Assembly (NCBI RefSeq): GCF_003640395.1
Contig: NZ_RBZQ01000005.1
Coordinates: 350,710 to 414,709 of the forward strand
DNA length: 64,000 nt
Direction of reading: 5' to 3'
Source: Stutzerimonas urumqiensis
GTDB taxonomy: Bacteria > Pseudomonadota > Gammaproteobacteria > Pseudomonadales > Pseudomonadaceae
The notes below the pieces were generated by a model. The model was not told the origin of the DNA and did no database searches. It was given only the letters and a program-made list of their open reading frames with translations. Below are positions 10,959 through 19,909 of the stretch, piece by piece (the stretch's first letter is position 1; each line of letters begins with the position of its first letter). Both the position numbers and the translations under genes were made by a program.

Positions 10959-13900
10959 TTGGACGAATCCACCGACTCCCGGCTGCCGCCATCGCCCCTC
11001 CCGGCCCTCGACGGCATGCCATGCGCGATCCTGGAGAGCATCACCGACTACGCCATCATCGCCACCGACCTGGCCGGGCGGATCACCTTCTGGAACACCG
11101 GCGCGGCCCGCGTGTTCGGCTGGTCGGGCGAGGCCATCCTCGGGCAGCCGATCGACCGGCTCTTCACCCCGCAGGACCGCAGCAGCGGCCGCCCGCAGGA
11201 AGAGCGGCACCTGGCGCTGATCAGCGGCCGTGCCCTGGACGAGCGCTGGCACCTGCGCGGCGACGGCAGCGAGTTCTGGTCGGCGGGCGAAACCATGCCG
11301 TTGCGCCAGCCCGACGGCACGCTGATCGGCTATGTGAAGGTCGCCCGCGACCATACCGAGCGGCGGCTGGCGCTGGAAGTCGCGCGCGAGCAGGGCCGCG
11401 CGGCCCATCCGCCCGATCAGGCGGCGCAGGGCGCCAGCCTGCTGCTCGATCTCGAGGGCAGGCTCCGCTACCTCAGCGAAGGGGCCAGGCGCCTGCTCGG
11501 GCTCGACGAAGGCGCGCCCATCGCCGATCTCGACTGGCTCGAATTCTGGTGTCCGGAGGACCGGCTCGAAGCGCGCAACGCCGTCGCCGCCGCGCGCCAC
11601 GGCGCCAGCACGCGTTTCCAGGGACAGGTCGAGCTTGCGCCGCTCGGCAAACGCTGGTGGGACGTACGGATCGGCCCGTGCCTGGACGACAGCGGCAACC
11701 CCGAGCGCCTTCACGTACGGATGCGCGACATCACCTACGGACACCAGGACGCCGCGCCCGCACCGGCCCACCAGGCGCACATCGAGCTGCCGACCGAATC
11801 GGTCAAGTCGATCGTCTGGGTCACCGATGCCAACGGCGAAGTCGACACGCCCCAACCCGGCTGGGAGGCGCTGACCGGCCAGACCTTCGAGCAATACCGA
11901 GGCCTGGGCTGGACGCAGGCGGTGCACCCCGGCGATATCCGTTCGGCCATGGCCGACTGGCAAGCCGCGATCGCCGAGCGCCGCGCCTACCGTGTCGAGT
12001 GCCGGGTACGCCGGCGCGACGGGAGCTGGGGCCTGTTCTCCATCAGCTCGACGCCGCAATTCGATGACGAGGGCCGGATCACCGGCTGGATCGGCGCGCA
12101 CATCGACATCTCCAGCCACCGAGCCGCTCGGGAGGCGCTGCGCCTGGAGACCAACCGGCTGCGCATCCTCAACCGGGTCGGCGCGCGCCTGGCGGCCGAG
12201 CTGGACCTGGACAAGCTCGTGCAGGAGGCCACCGACGCGGGTGTCGCGCTGAGCGGCGCGCAGTTCGGCGCCTTCTTCTACAACGTGGTCGACCCCCAGG
12301 GCGAGCGCTACACCCTCTATGCCCTCTCGGGCGCACCGCGCGAGGCGTTCTCGCGCTTCCCGATGCCGCGCAACACCGCCGTATTCGGGCAGACCTTCAC
12401 GGGCCAGGGCGTGGTGCGCTCGGACGACATCACCCAGGACCCCCGCTACGGCAAGAGCGCGCCGCACCACGGCATGCCGCGCGGTCATCTGCCGGTGCGC
12501 AGCTATTTAGCCGTGCCGGTGATCTCGCGCTCCGGCGAGGTGCTCGGCGGGCTGCTGTTCGGCCATGAAGCGCCCGCCATGTTCAGCGAGGAGCACGAGC
12601 ACCTGCTGACCGGCATCGCCGGGCAGGCGGCGATCGCCATCGACAACGCGCGGCTGTTCCGGGACCTGCAACGCGAGGTGGACCAGCGTCGCCAGGCCGA
12701 GGCGCTGGCGCAGGCGCGCAACGAGCGGCTGAGCATTCTCTCCGAAGCGATCGAGAAAGCCCCCGCCGCGCATCACCTCGAAGACCTGATGTCCAGCGTC
12801 TCGCATGCCGCGCGCAGGCTTTGCGGCGCCGACGGCGTGGCGGTGGTGCTGCGCGAGGGCGACCAGTGCTTCTATGCCAGCGAAGTCACCTCCGTTCCGC
12901 TGTGGAAGGGTCGCCGCTTCCCGCTGATGTCGTGCATCTCCGGCTGGTCGATGGTGCACCGGCAGACCGCCGTGGTCGTGGATGTGGCCCGGGACGAGCG
13001 GCTGCTGCCGGAGCTGTACGAACCGACCTTCGTCCGTAGCCTGGTGATGGTGCCGATCGTCATCGACGGCGAGGCATTGGCCGCGATCGGTGCCTACTGG
13101 CGCGAGCGGCACGAATCCGGGGCCGAGGAAGTCGCCACCCTGGAGGCCCTGGCTCGCTCGGCCGGTGCCGTTCTCAAGCGACTCGAAGCCGAGCAGGCCC
13201 TGCGCACGCTGAACGAGACGCTCGAGACCCAGGTCGCCGAACGTACCGCCGACCGCGACCGCATGTGGCGGTTGTCGACCGACATGATGCTGGTGGCACG
13301 CTTCGACGGCACCATCACGGCGGTCAACCCGGCCTGGCAGGCGCATCTTGGCTGGCGCCAGGACGAACTGGTCGGCCACAGCTTTCTGGAGCTGGTCCAC
13401 CCCGACGACCTCGAGGTCACCCGCCTGGAAGCCGCGCGGCTGGCGAGCGGCGCCATCACCCCTCGCTTCGAGAACCGCTACCGGCATCGCGACGGCAGCT
13501 ACCGCTGGCTGTCGTGGATCGCCGTCCCGGACGAGGGGCTGATCCATGCGGTCGGCCGCGACATCAGCGCCGAGAAGGAGCAGGCCCAGGCCCTGCTGCA
13601 GGCCGAGGAAGCGCTGCGCCAGGCCCAGAAGATGGACGCCATCGGCCAGCTCACCGGCGGCATCGCCCACGATTTCAACAACCTGCTGACCGGCATCGTC
13701 GGCTCGCTGGACATGATGCAGGTGCGCATCGCCCAGGGCCGGCTCGATGCCATCGAGCGCTACCACAACGCGGCGATGACCTCGGCCAACCGCGCCGCCG
13801 CCCTCACCCATCGCCTGCTGGCCTTCGCCCGCCGGCAGCCGCTGGACCCGAAGACCGTCGATGCCAACCGCCTGGTGCAGGCGATGGAGGAGCTGCTGCG

Positions 13901-14759
13901 CCGCACCCTGGGCGAAACCATCGACATGGAGCTGGTGCTGGCCGGCGGCCTGTGGCCGACCCGCTGCGACCCGAACCAGCTCGAAAGCGCCATCCTCAAC
14001 CTGGCGATCAACGCGCGCGACGCCATGCCCGACGGCGGACGGCTGGTGATCGAAACCTGCAACACCCACCTCGACCGCACCTACACGGCGCGCTTTCGCA
14101 CGCTCAAGCCGGGGCAGTACGTGTGCGTCTCGGTCACCGACACCGGTACGGGCATGACGCCGCAGACGGTGGAGCGCGCCTTCGATCCGTTCTTCACCAC
14201 CAAGCCGGTCGGCCAGGGCACGGGGCTCGGGCTGTCGATGATCTATGGCTTCGCCCAGCAGTCCGAGGGCCACGCGCGGATCTATTCGGAAGTCGACCAG
14301 GGCACGACGGTCAAGCTCTACCTGCCGCGCGCGCATGCGGAGGTCGAGCCGGACGCGCCGAGCGAGGCGAGCCAAAGCGACAACCGCAGCCTCCAGGGCG
14401 AAAGCGTCCTGGTGGTCGAGGACGAGCCGGTGGTACGCGCGCTGATCGTCGAGGTCCTGCATGACCTGGGCTATCGGCCGCTGGAAGCGGGCGACGGGCT
14501 GGTGGGCCTGAGCATGGTGCAGGAGCACCCCAACCTCGACCTGCTGATCACCGACATGGGCCTGCCGGGCCTCAACGGCCGCCAGCTCGCCGATCAGGCC
14601 CGCGCCGACCGGCCCGACCTCAAGGTGCTGTTCATCACCGGCTACGCCGAAAACGCGACCCTGGCTAGCGGCTTTCTCGAGCCGGGGATGGAGATGATCA
14701 CCAAGCCCTTTTCCGTCGATACGCTCGCCGAGCGGGTGCGGGAAATGATCGAGCGCTGA
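10959..14759 (+). CDS. Large multi-PAS/GAF hybrid sensor histidine kinase
   Basis: About 1266 residues with no transmembrane segment, so it is probably a cytoplasmic sensor. Domains in order: PAS (about 20-140, DYAIIATDLAGRITFWN), PAS (about 157-257), PAS (about 280-387, SIVWVTDANGEV), GAF (about 397-567), GAF (about 607-747), PAS (about 770-877), then HisKA with phospho-acceptor His904 in GGIAHDFNN. An HATPase follows (about 1003-1120, N box NLAINARDAMP, G boxes GTGMT and GTGLGLSM), and then a receiver with phospho-acceptor Asp1199 (LLITDMGLPG) and Lys in TKPFS. I chose the TTG at 10959 because GAGAA lies 5 bases before it; in-frame ATGs at 10884 and 11016 are alternatives. No response regulator gene is adjacent. 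The signal is unknown; light, redox or oxygen are all possible for such PAS/GAF proteins. Confidence 0.85.
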   Translation: MDESTDSRLPPSPLPALDGMPCAILESITDYAIIATDLAGRITFWNTGAARVFGWSGEAILGQPIDRLFTPQDRSSGRPQEERHLALISGRALDERWHLRGDGSEFWSAGETMPLRQPDGTLIGYVKVARDHTERRLALEVAREQGRAAHPPDQAAQGASLLLDLEGRLRYLSEGARRLLGLDEGAPIADLDWLEFWCPEDRLEARNAVAAARHGASTRFQGQVELAPLGKRWWDVRIGPCLDDSGNPERLHVRMRDITYGHQDAAPAPAHQAHIELPTESVKSIVWVTDANGEVDTPQPGWEALTGQTFEQYRGLGWTQAVHPGDIRSAMADWQAAIAERRAYRVECRVRRRDGSWGLFSISSTPQFDDEGRITGWIGAHIDISSHRAAREALRLETNRLRILNRVGARLAAELDLDKLVQEATDAGVALSGAQFGAFFYNVVDPQGERYTLYALSGAPREAFSRFPMPRNTAVFGQTFTGQGVVRSDDITQDPRYGKSAPHHGMPRGHLPVRSYLAVPVISRSGEVLGGLLFGHEAPAMFSEEHEHLLTGIAGQAAIAIDNARLFRDLQREVDQRRQAEALAQARNERLSILSEAIEKAPAAHHLEDLMSSVSHAARRLCGADGVAVVLREGDQCFYASEVTSVPLWKGRRFPLMSCISGWSMVHRQTAVVVDVARDERLLPELYEPTFVRSLVMVPIVIDGEALAAIGAYWRERHESGAEEVATLEALARSAGAVLKRLEAEQALRTLNETLETQVAERTADRDRMWRLSTDMMLVARFDGTITAVNPAWQAHLGWRQDELVGHSFLELVHPDDLEVTRLEAARLASGAITPRFENRYRHRDGSYRWLSWIAVPDEGLIHAVGRDISAEKEQAQALLQAEEALRQAQKMDAIGQLTGGIAHDFNNLLTGIVGSLDMMQVRIAQGRLDAIERYHNAAMTSANRAAALTHRLLAFARRQPLDPKTVDANRLVQAMEELLRRTLGETIDMELVLAGGLWPTRCDPNQLESAILNLAINARDAMPDGGRLVIETCNTHLDRTYTARFRTLKPGQYVCVSVTDTGTGMTPQTVERAFDPFFTTKPVGQGTGLGLSMIYGFAQQSEGHARIYSEVDQGTTVKLYLPRAHAEVEPDAPSEASQSDNRSLQGESVLVVEDEPVVRALIVEVLHDLGYRPLEAGDGLVGLSMVQEHPNLDLLITDMGLPGLNGRQLADQARADRPDLKVLFITGYAENATLASGFLEPGMEMITKPFSVDTLAERVREMIER

Positions 14760-15140
14760 CCGCGGGCCGCGGCCCTCCGGTCGCGCCACCGCCATGCCGA
14801 GGACGCGGGTCCGCCGAGCCAGGGCGTTGCCAGGCATCGCATTGGCAGACGGCTGTGATTGCTCGGAGTGATCGTATGACTGTCGCTCCCCGGCGGCGCC
14901 CCGCCCCATAGGGTGCATTCGCGAAGCAATGCACCGCCTTACCCACGGGCTATCGCCACATGACTCAGCGTGTCGTTCAGCGCGCGCCTGCACGCGTCTC
15001 ACACCGCCGCAAAAGCCATCAAAAAGCCAGCAAAACAGGCGTTCCAGAGCGGCTGATCCCACATTGTGGTGCCTGTTACATTTCGCCGAGCCAGACGCGC
15101 GAAAAAAGCGCCAAGACGCCTTGCAACGCCCCAAGTCATA

Positions 15141-15155
15141 TGATGTCTTACGTCA
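15141..15155 (+). promoter_or_regulatory. Operator-like dyad upstream of the Nramp-like gene
   Basis: TGATGTCTTACGTCA is an imperfect 15-base dyad with the GT-N3-AC core common to operators of GntR-family repressors. It lies 46 bases before the start codon. No GntR gene is next to it, so the regulator is unknown. Confidence 0.35.
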
Positions 15156-15176
15156 TTAACGCCGCTTCCGATCTAC

Positions 15177-15184
15177 AACAACAA
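15177..15184 (+). promoter_or_regulatory. Crc/Hfq-type CA motif at the ribosome site of the Nramp-like gene
   Basis: AACAACAA matches the AAnAAnAA motif bound by Hfq and Crc in pseudomonads. It ends four bases before the GGAG ribosome site (15189-15192), the position at which catabolite repression blocks translation. Confidence 0.5.
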
Positions 15185-15200
15185 ATTCGGAGAACCCTCC

Positions 15201-16499
15201 ATGGCCCGTTCGGACGTCATCGCCAAAGCTGCGCCCGCTCCCTCCACCTCACGCCTGGGCAAGATCGCCAAACTGCTCGGCCCCGGCATCATCGCCGTCC
15301 TGTCCTGGCTCGGCGCCGGTGACCTGATCACCTCGTCCGTCGCCGGCGCCAACTACGGCTACGCGATGATGTGGGTGCTGGCCGGCTCGCTGCTGCTGCG
15401 CTTTCTGATCGTCAACATGATTGCGCGCTTCCAGCTCTGCAATAACCAGGGCATGACCATCCTTGGCGGCTACGCCCGGCTCCACCCGGCGTTCGCCTGG
15501 TTCATGTTCGTCTACGCGCTGCTCATGGGGCACCTGATGAACGCCTACATGATCAAGGGCGCCGGCGAAGCCCTCGCCACCCTGCTGCACATCGACCGTC
15601 CGCTGCTCTGCTCGGTCGCGGTGGTGATCGGCGTCTGGCTGGTGGTTGGCCGCAGCATCTATTCGCTGATCGAAGGGGTGATGAAGGTGTTGCTGGCCAT
15701 CATGACCCTGGCGTTCCTGTCGCTCGCGCTGATGGCCGGGCCGGATGTCGGCGGCATCATTTCCGGCACCTTCGGCTTCAGCATTCCAAGCGACCAGGGC
15801 GTGCACGGTGCCCTGCTGGTGGCGGTCTCGGTGATCGGCGCGGTGGCCGGCTCGATCGCCAACTTCGTGCACCCCTACGTCATGAAGGAAAAGGGCTGGA
15901 CCGGTCCGCAGCACAAGCGCATCCAGCGCAACGACCTGCTGTTCGCGGTGTTCGTCGGCATCGTGATCAACCTGGCGATCTGGGTGGTCGGTGCGGAAAT
16001 CCTCCGGCCCAACGGGCTGAAGGTCGAAACGCTCGATGACCTGGGTGCGGCGCTGGAAATGTTCTTCGGCCCGGCCGGCTGGTACGTGTTCTTCATCGGC
16101 GTGTTCGCCACCCTGTTCGCCAGTGTGGTGGGCAAGACCACGGCCTTCCCGATGCTGATCACCGACGCCCTGCACTACTCGGCGCCGTCCCGCCGCGCAC
16201 GCTACGGCGACAAGTTCCAGAACGATCCGCTGCACAAGTGGTTCATGCTGTTCATCCTGGTGACGCCCCTGGTCTGGTCGCTGCCGGGCATGCCCGACTT
16301 CGTCACCCTGACCATCGGCGTGAACGCCCTGAACATCGTCGGCCTGCCGATCATCTCCATCGGCCTGTTGATCATGTCCAACCAGAAGAAGCTGCTGGGC
16401 GACTACCGCAACAACCTGCTCGAGAACATCGCCCTTGGCCTGGCGACGATCCTCGCCGTGTGGGTCGCCATCCAGCTGGGCACCGATCTGCTGGCCTGA
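15201..16499 (+). CDS. Nramp-family (SLC11-like) transporter with altered metal-site motif
   Basis: A 432-residue polytopic inner-membrane protein with about eleven transmembrane segments. It begins with the Nramp-like LGPGIIAVLSWLGAGDLITS. Canonical Nramp proteins carry DPGN in segment 1, but here residues 38-41 are GAGD. The segment-6 MPH motif is replaced by GSIANFVHPYVM (residues 217 on), which lacks the metal-binding methionine. It is therefore a diverged family member whose cargo may not be Mn2+/Fe2+. A CA-rich Crc/Hfq-type site at the ribosome site hints at a carbon- or nitrogen-source role, but this is inference. It is transcribed alone and converges on phhR. Confidence 0.8.
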   Translation: MARSDVIAKAAPAPSTSRLGKIAKLLGPGIIAVLSWLGAGDLITSSVAGANYGYAMMWVLAGSLLLRFLIVNMIARFQLCNNQGMTILGGYARLHPAFAWFMFVYALLMGHLMNAYMIKGAGEALATLLHIDRPLLCSVAVVIGVWLVVGRSIYSLIEGVMKVLLAIMTLAFLSLALMAGPDVGGIISGTFGFSIPSDQGVHGALLVAVSVIGAVAGSIANFVHPYVMKEKGWTGPQHKRIQRNDLLFAVFVGIVINLAIWVVGAEILRPNGLKVETLDDLGAALEMFFGPAGWYVFFIGVFATLFASVVGKTTAFPMLITDALHYSAPSRRARYGDKFQNDPLHKWFMLFILVTPLVWSLPGMPDFVTLTIGVNALNIVGLPIISIGLLIMSNQKKLLGDYRNNLLENIALGLATILAVWVAIQLGTDLLA

Positions 16500-16551
16500 T
16501 CGAGCCTTGCGATCCGCGGGGGCCGCCGCCCCCGCGCCTTCCGACCGCGCG

Positions 16552-18117
16552 CTAGCCGTTTTCCCGCGGGGCGCCGATGCCATGATCGCGCAGCTTGTTC
16601 GCGATCGTGGTGTGCGAAACACCGAGGCGGCGGCCCAGCAGGCGGCTGCTCGGGTGCTGCGCGTAGAGGCTTTGCAGCACCGCCTTCTCGAAGCGCCCTA
16701 CGATCTCGGCCAGGCTGCCATCGAGCGCGAACTCGCCAAGCGGCTGCGGCGCGCCGTAATCCGGCAGGCGGATGTGCGCGGGCTCGATCACGCCGCCTTC
16801 GCACAGGGAAACGGCCTGGAACAGCGTGTTTTCCAGCTGACGCACGTTGCCCGGCCAGTGGTAGCCGGCCAACCGTTGCAGCGCGGCGGCGGACAGTTGC
16901 GGCAGCGCACAGCCGATCTGCCGGCTGGCCTGATCGACGAAGTGCCGGGCCAGCGGCTCCAGGCCATCGAGGCACTCGCGCAGCGGCGGAATCTGCAGCG
17001 ACAGCACGTTGAGCCGGTGATACAGGTCCTGGCGAAACTCGCCGCGCGCGCACAGCTCGGACAGATCCTGCTGCGTGGCGCAGATGACCCGCACGTCCAG
17101 GTACACCTCTTCGTCGCTGCCGACCCGCCGAAAGCCGCCATCCTGCAGAAAGCGCACCAGCTTGGCCTGCAAGCGCGGGCTCATCTCGCCGACCCCGTCG
17201 AGAAACAGCGTGCCGCCGGCCGTCAGCTCCAGCAGCCCCAGCTTGCCCTCCGGTCGAGCGCCCTCGAAAGCACCGGGGCCGTAGCCGAACAGCTCGGTCT
17301 CGGCCATCGACTCGGGCAGGCCGGCGCAGTTGAGCGCCATGAACGGCGACTGGCCGCGCGGGCTGGCCAGGTGGCAGGCGCGAGCCAGCAGCTCCTTGCC
17401 GGTGCCGGTCTCGCCTTCGATCAGCAGCGGTGCGTCCAGCGGCGCCATGCGCCGGGCCTCCCGCACAACCGCGGCCATGCGCCTGGAGCTCTGGAAGATA
17501 CTGTCGAAGCTGCGCAGTTCCTGCTTGCGCACCTGGTAGATGCGCTCGCCCACGCGGTCGGCGCGGTGCAGCGTGAGGACGGCACCGGCCAGCGCCTCGC
17601 TGTCTTCATGCTCGGATTGCAGCGGCGCGATGTCGGCCAGGAACACGTCGCCTCGGATCGTCACGCGCAACCCGTTGATGCGCGCGCGGTTGGCGCGCAC
17701 CAGCTCCGGTACGTCGAAGTCCTCGGCATAACGCGACAGGCTGATGCCCGGCACCTCGTCGACCCGGACACCGAGCAACTGCGCCGCGGCGCGGTTGGCC
17801 GCGACGATGCTGCCGTGCATGTCGATCGACAGCACCGGAAACTCCAGCGCGCCGAGCAAGGCGTTCAGCTCCATGTGGTGTCGTTCGCTGGGCATCAGCC
17901 CGACGCGACGCAGCTCGAAGACGCCAGGCAGCGCCTCGATCTTTGGCCGCAGGGCCTGCAACTGGAGATTCATCAGGTTGGGGCAATGCAGATAGACTGC
18001 GTTGCCGTGTTCGCCACCCACCTCGCCGCGGGCGACGTTGATGCCGTAGTCGACCAACAGGTCGAGCATGTCGCGCAGGATGCCCACGCGGTTCTGACAA
18101 AGAATGCGGATTCGCAC
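16552..18117 (-). CDS. phhR: PhhR, TyrR-type sigma54-family regulator of aromatic amino acid catabolism
   Basis: A 521-residue regulator. An ACT domain (residues 1-75, MRIRILCQNRVGILRDML) senses aromatic amino acids. A PAS domain (about 80-190) precedes an AAA+ domain (about 205-435) with Walker A GETGTGKELLARA and Walker B GGTLFLDGVGEM. A C-terminal helix-turn-helix (RLLGRRLGVSHTTIANKL) ends the protein. The sigma54-contact loop reads GAFEGA instead of GAFTGA, as in other PhhR/TyrR proteins, so dependence on sigma54 cannot be assumed. PhhR activates phhABC with phenylalanine or tyrosine. A good TyrR/PhhR box lies before phhA 1.7 kb away. A divergently oriented hydroxyacid dehydrogenase gene does not intervene on the same strand as phhA. 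Confidence 0.92.
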   Translation of the reverse strand: MRIRILCQNRVGILRDMLDLLVDYGINVARGEVGGEHGNAVYLHCPNLMNLQLQALRPKIEALPGVFELRRVGLMPSERHHMELNALLGALEFPVLSIDMHGSIVAANRAAAQLLGVRVDEVPGISLSRYAEDFDVPELVRANRARINGLRVTIRGDVFLADIAPLQSEHEDSEALAGAVLTLHRADRVGERIYQVRKQELRSFDSIFQSSRRMAAVVREARRMAPLDAPLLIEGETGTGKELLARACHLASPRGQSPFMALNCAGLPESMAETELFGYGPGAFEGARPEGKLGLLELTAGGTLFLDGVGEMSPRLQAKLVRFLQDGGFRRVGSDEEVYLDVRVICATQQDLSELCARGEFRQDLYHRLNVLSLQIPPLRECLDGLEPLARHFVDQASRQIGCALPQLSAAALQRLAGYHWPGNVRQLENTLFQAVSLCEGGVIEPAHIRLPDYGAPQPLGEFALDGSLAEIVGRFEKAVLQSLYAQHPSSRLLGRRLGVSHTTIANKLRDHGIGAPRENG

Positions 18118-18601
18118 GAAGGGAGGACCGTCTTGTTGTTATCGGGACTGGCAGCAAGGCCAGGCCGTCAAGCCTATTTGACGAATCCGCCGCTCGACAA
18201 GCGAATCACAGCGCCCCAGCCGGCAAAACGGCCATGCCGTAACGCCCGTCTTACAGCCTGATCGCTGCGCGGAATGCGCGCTCAGCCACCGGATAGCCAC
18301 CCCGCTCCCGTAGGAGCGACCTTGGTCGCGAATCCGCACCGCCGTACGTGTCCCGCTTCGCGAGCGAGCTCGCTCCTACGAAAAAGCCCAAATCGCGGCG
18401 CTTAGCTGTAGGAGCCAGCTTGCTGGCGATCAGATCACCCGACGATGCCAAACCCGTAGGGCGAATTCAGGAGCGCAGCGAACAATCCGCCAGGCCACGA
18501 TGCCGCTGCATGGCGTTTACCTCGCAAAAGTACGTCGGACAACCTTGGGCTGCCCTTTCCGCAGGGACTGCCGCACCCGTTTCACGATCCCAAGCCACCA
18601 C
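18118..18601. other. Repeat-filled spacer between phhR and the hydroxyacid dehydrogenase gene
   Basis: No gene is seen in these 480 bases. REP-like palindromes lie at 18310-18331 and, inverted, at 18357-18380. A GTAGGAGCCAGCTTGCTGGC element is at 18408-18431, identical to the copy at 26437-26460. A GGCGAATT-type repeat is at 18456-18491. Confidence 0.75.
18408..18431 (+). repeat. REP-like palindrome
   Basis: The 24 bases starting GTAGGAGCCAGCTTGCTGG are identical to 26437-26460 and to the reverse complement of 26562-26585. Such elements are typical of Pseudomonas intergenic DNA. Confidence 0.85.
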
Positions 18602-19576
18602 TCACCCGGGTCGACGCTCGACCCCCGGATTGGCGAAGGTGCAGGGCTTGCCCTCGAAGAAGTCCAGGACGTTGGCGAAGGCATCGCCGAAGTACAGCTC
18701 GTACCCCTGCCGCTCGACGTAGCCAAGGTGCGGCGTGCACAGCACGCGCGGATGGCGCAGCAGCGGGTGCTGGGGATCGGTCATCGGTTCCTGCTCGAAC
18801 ACATCCAGCGCCGCGTAGCCCGGCCTTCCCTTGTCCAGCGCGGCAAGGAGTGCGCCCGGTGCGATCAGCTGCGCACGGCTGGTGTTGACCAGCAAGGCGC
18901 TCGGTTTCATCCGCGCAAGGTCGTCGGCACCGACGATGTGCAGCGTGCGCTCGGACAGCCGCAGATTGAGGCTCAACACATCGGCCTCGGCGAAGAAGGC
19001 TTCGCGACTGCCGGCGGCCCGGTGGCCATCGCGCTCGGCCGCCGCGCGCGACTCATCGCTGCCCCATACCAGCACCGGCATCTCGAACGCCTGGGCGTAG
19101 CGCGCCAGCCGCTGGCCGATCTTGCCGTAGCCCCAGATCCCCAACGTCTGACCGCAGAGCCGGTCGCCGAGGTTGACCTGCCATTGCCCGCCATACAGCC
19201 CCTGCATCGCCGGAAGCAGCTTGCGGCGCGCCATCAGGATCAGCGCCCAGGTCAGCTCGGCCGGCGCGATGGGCGAGCCGCGACCCTCCATGACCGCCAC
19301 GCCATGACGGGTGCAGGCGTCGACATCCAGGTGCGCCGCCACCTTCCCGGTCTGGCTGATGAGCTTGAGCCGCGGCAACCGGGCCAGCAGCGCCTCGTCG
19401 ATCACCGTGCGCTCGCGGGTCAGCACCAGCGCATCGGCATCGGCGAAGCGCTCGGCCAGCACATCGCGATCGGTCACCGGGTCGTGGTGAAGCGTGACGC
19501 GATGGTCGGCAAGCCGGGCGAAGCAATCCAGCGACCGGATGACGTTCTGGTAGTCGTCGGGTATCACGATGTGCAT
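18602..19576 (-). CDS. D-2-hydroxyacid dehydrogenase family protein
   Basis: A 324-residue NAD-dependent oxidoreductase of the D-isomer-specific 2-hydroxyacid dehydrogenase family, which interconverts 2-keto acids and D-2-hydroxy acids. The nucleotide-binding motif is LGIWGYGKIGQRLA. The catalytic triad is recognisable: Arg in LLVNTSRAQLI, Glu in DVFEQEPM, His in CTPHLGYVE. I chose the ATG at 19576 because AAAGGAG lies 6 bases upstream of it. It sits between phhR and phhA, so a keto acid derived from aromatic amino acids (for example phenylpyruvate) is a possible substrate, but the sequence does not fix this. It is transcribed divergently from phhA. Confidence 0.87.
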   Translation of the reverse strand: MHIVIPDDYQNVIRSLDCFARLADHRVTLHHDPVTDRDVLAERFADADALVLTRERTVIDEALLARLPRLKLISQTGKVAAHLDVDACTRHGVAVMEGRGSPIAPAELTWALILMARRKLLPAMQGLYGGQWQVNLGDRLCGQTLGIWGYGKIGQRLARYAQAFEMPVLVWGSDESRAAAERDGHRAAGSREAFFAEADVLSLNLRLSERTLHIVGADDLARMKPSALLVNTSRAQLIAPGALLAALDKGRPGYAALDVFEQEPMTDPQHPLLRHPRVLCTPHLGYVERQGYELYFGDAFANVLDFFEGKPCTFANPGVERRPG

Positions 19577-19725
19577 GCGCATCTCCTTTGGCAGCGGCGG
19601 TCGGCGAGGCGGGCGCCGGCAATGGAATCCACTGTAGCAGCGCAACGGCCTTGCCAGGCGGCGAAACCTCCACCCCGTTCGCGGTGGCCTCGCTGGTCTT
19701 CAGGCAAAAAATCCGTCAGCGATTG

Positions 19726-19793
19726 TTTACAGCGGCACTGGCCACGGACGGCTCAGGCGCCGACCCAGGGAAGTCTGTAAATGAAACCTTACA
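19726..19793 (+). promoter_or_regulatory. PhhR/TyrR box region upstream of phhA
   Basis: At 19776-19793 TGTAAATGAAACCTTACA matches TGTAAA-N6-TTTACA with one mismatch. A second right half site TTTACA is at 19726-19731 with a poor left half. PhhR sites of this type lie upstream of phhA in other pseudomonads. The stretch 19577-19909 otherwise holds only the leader of phhA, including a CA-rich AAGAACAA at 19876-19883 that could bind Hfq/Crc. Confidence 0.65.
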
Positions 19794-19909
19794 CAATCAG
19801 CCCAACCCGACGCCTTCTGCCGCTCGCGTTCATTGCCCAAGGAAGGCGCGATTGCGGTCAGATGAGGGTATCGACAAGAACAACAGCCCCGGCGATGCCA
19901 GGAGGTCCG

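Larger units (their letters stand above)
14760..15200. other. Spacer of 440 bases before the Nramp-like gene
   Basis: No gene is seen. It holds a GGTGCATTCGCGAAGCAATGCACC palindrome at 14912-14935, which belongs to a family found four times in the window. It also holds the operator-like dyad and CA-rich motif listed separately just before the Nramp-like gene. Confidence 0.7.

Noticed and set aside
12507..15134. Long minus-strand frame opposite the kinase
   Set aside because: Shadow frame of a GC-rich gene with no recognisable domain.
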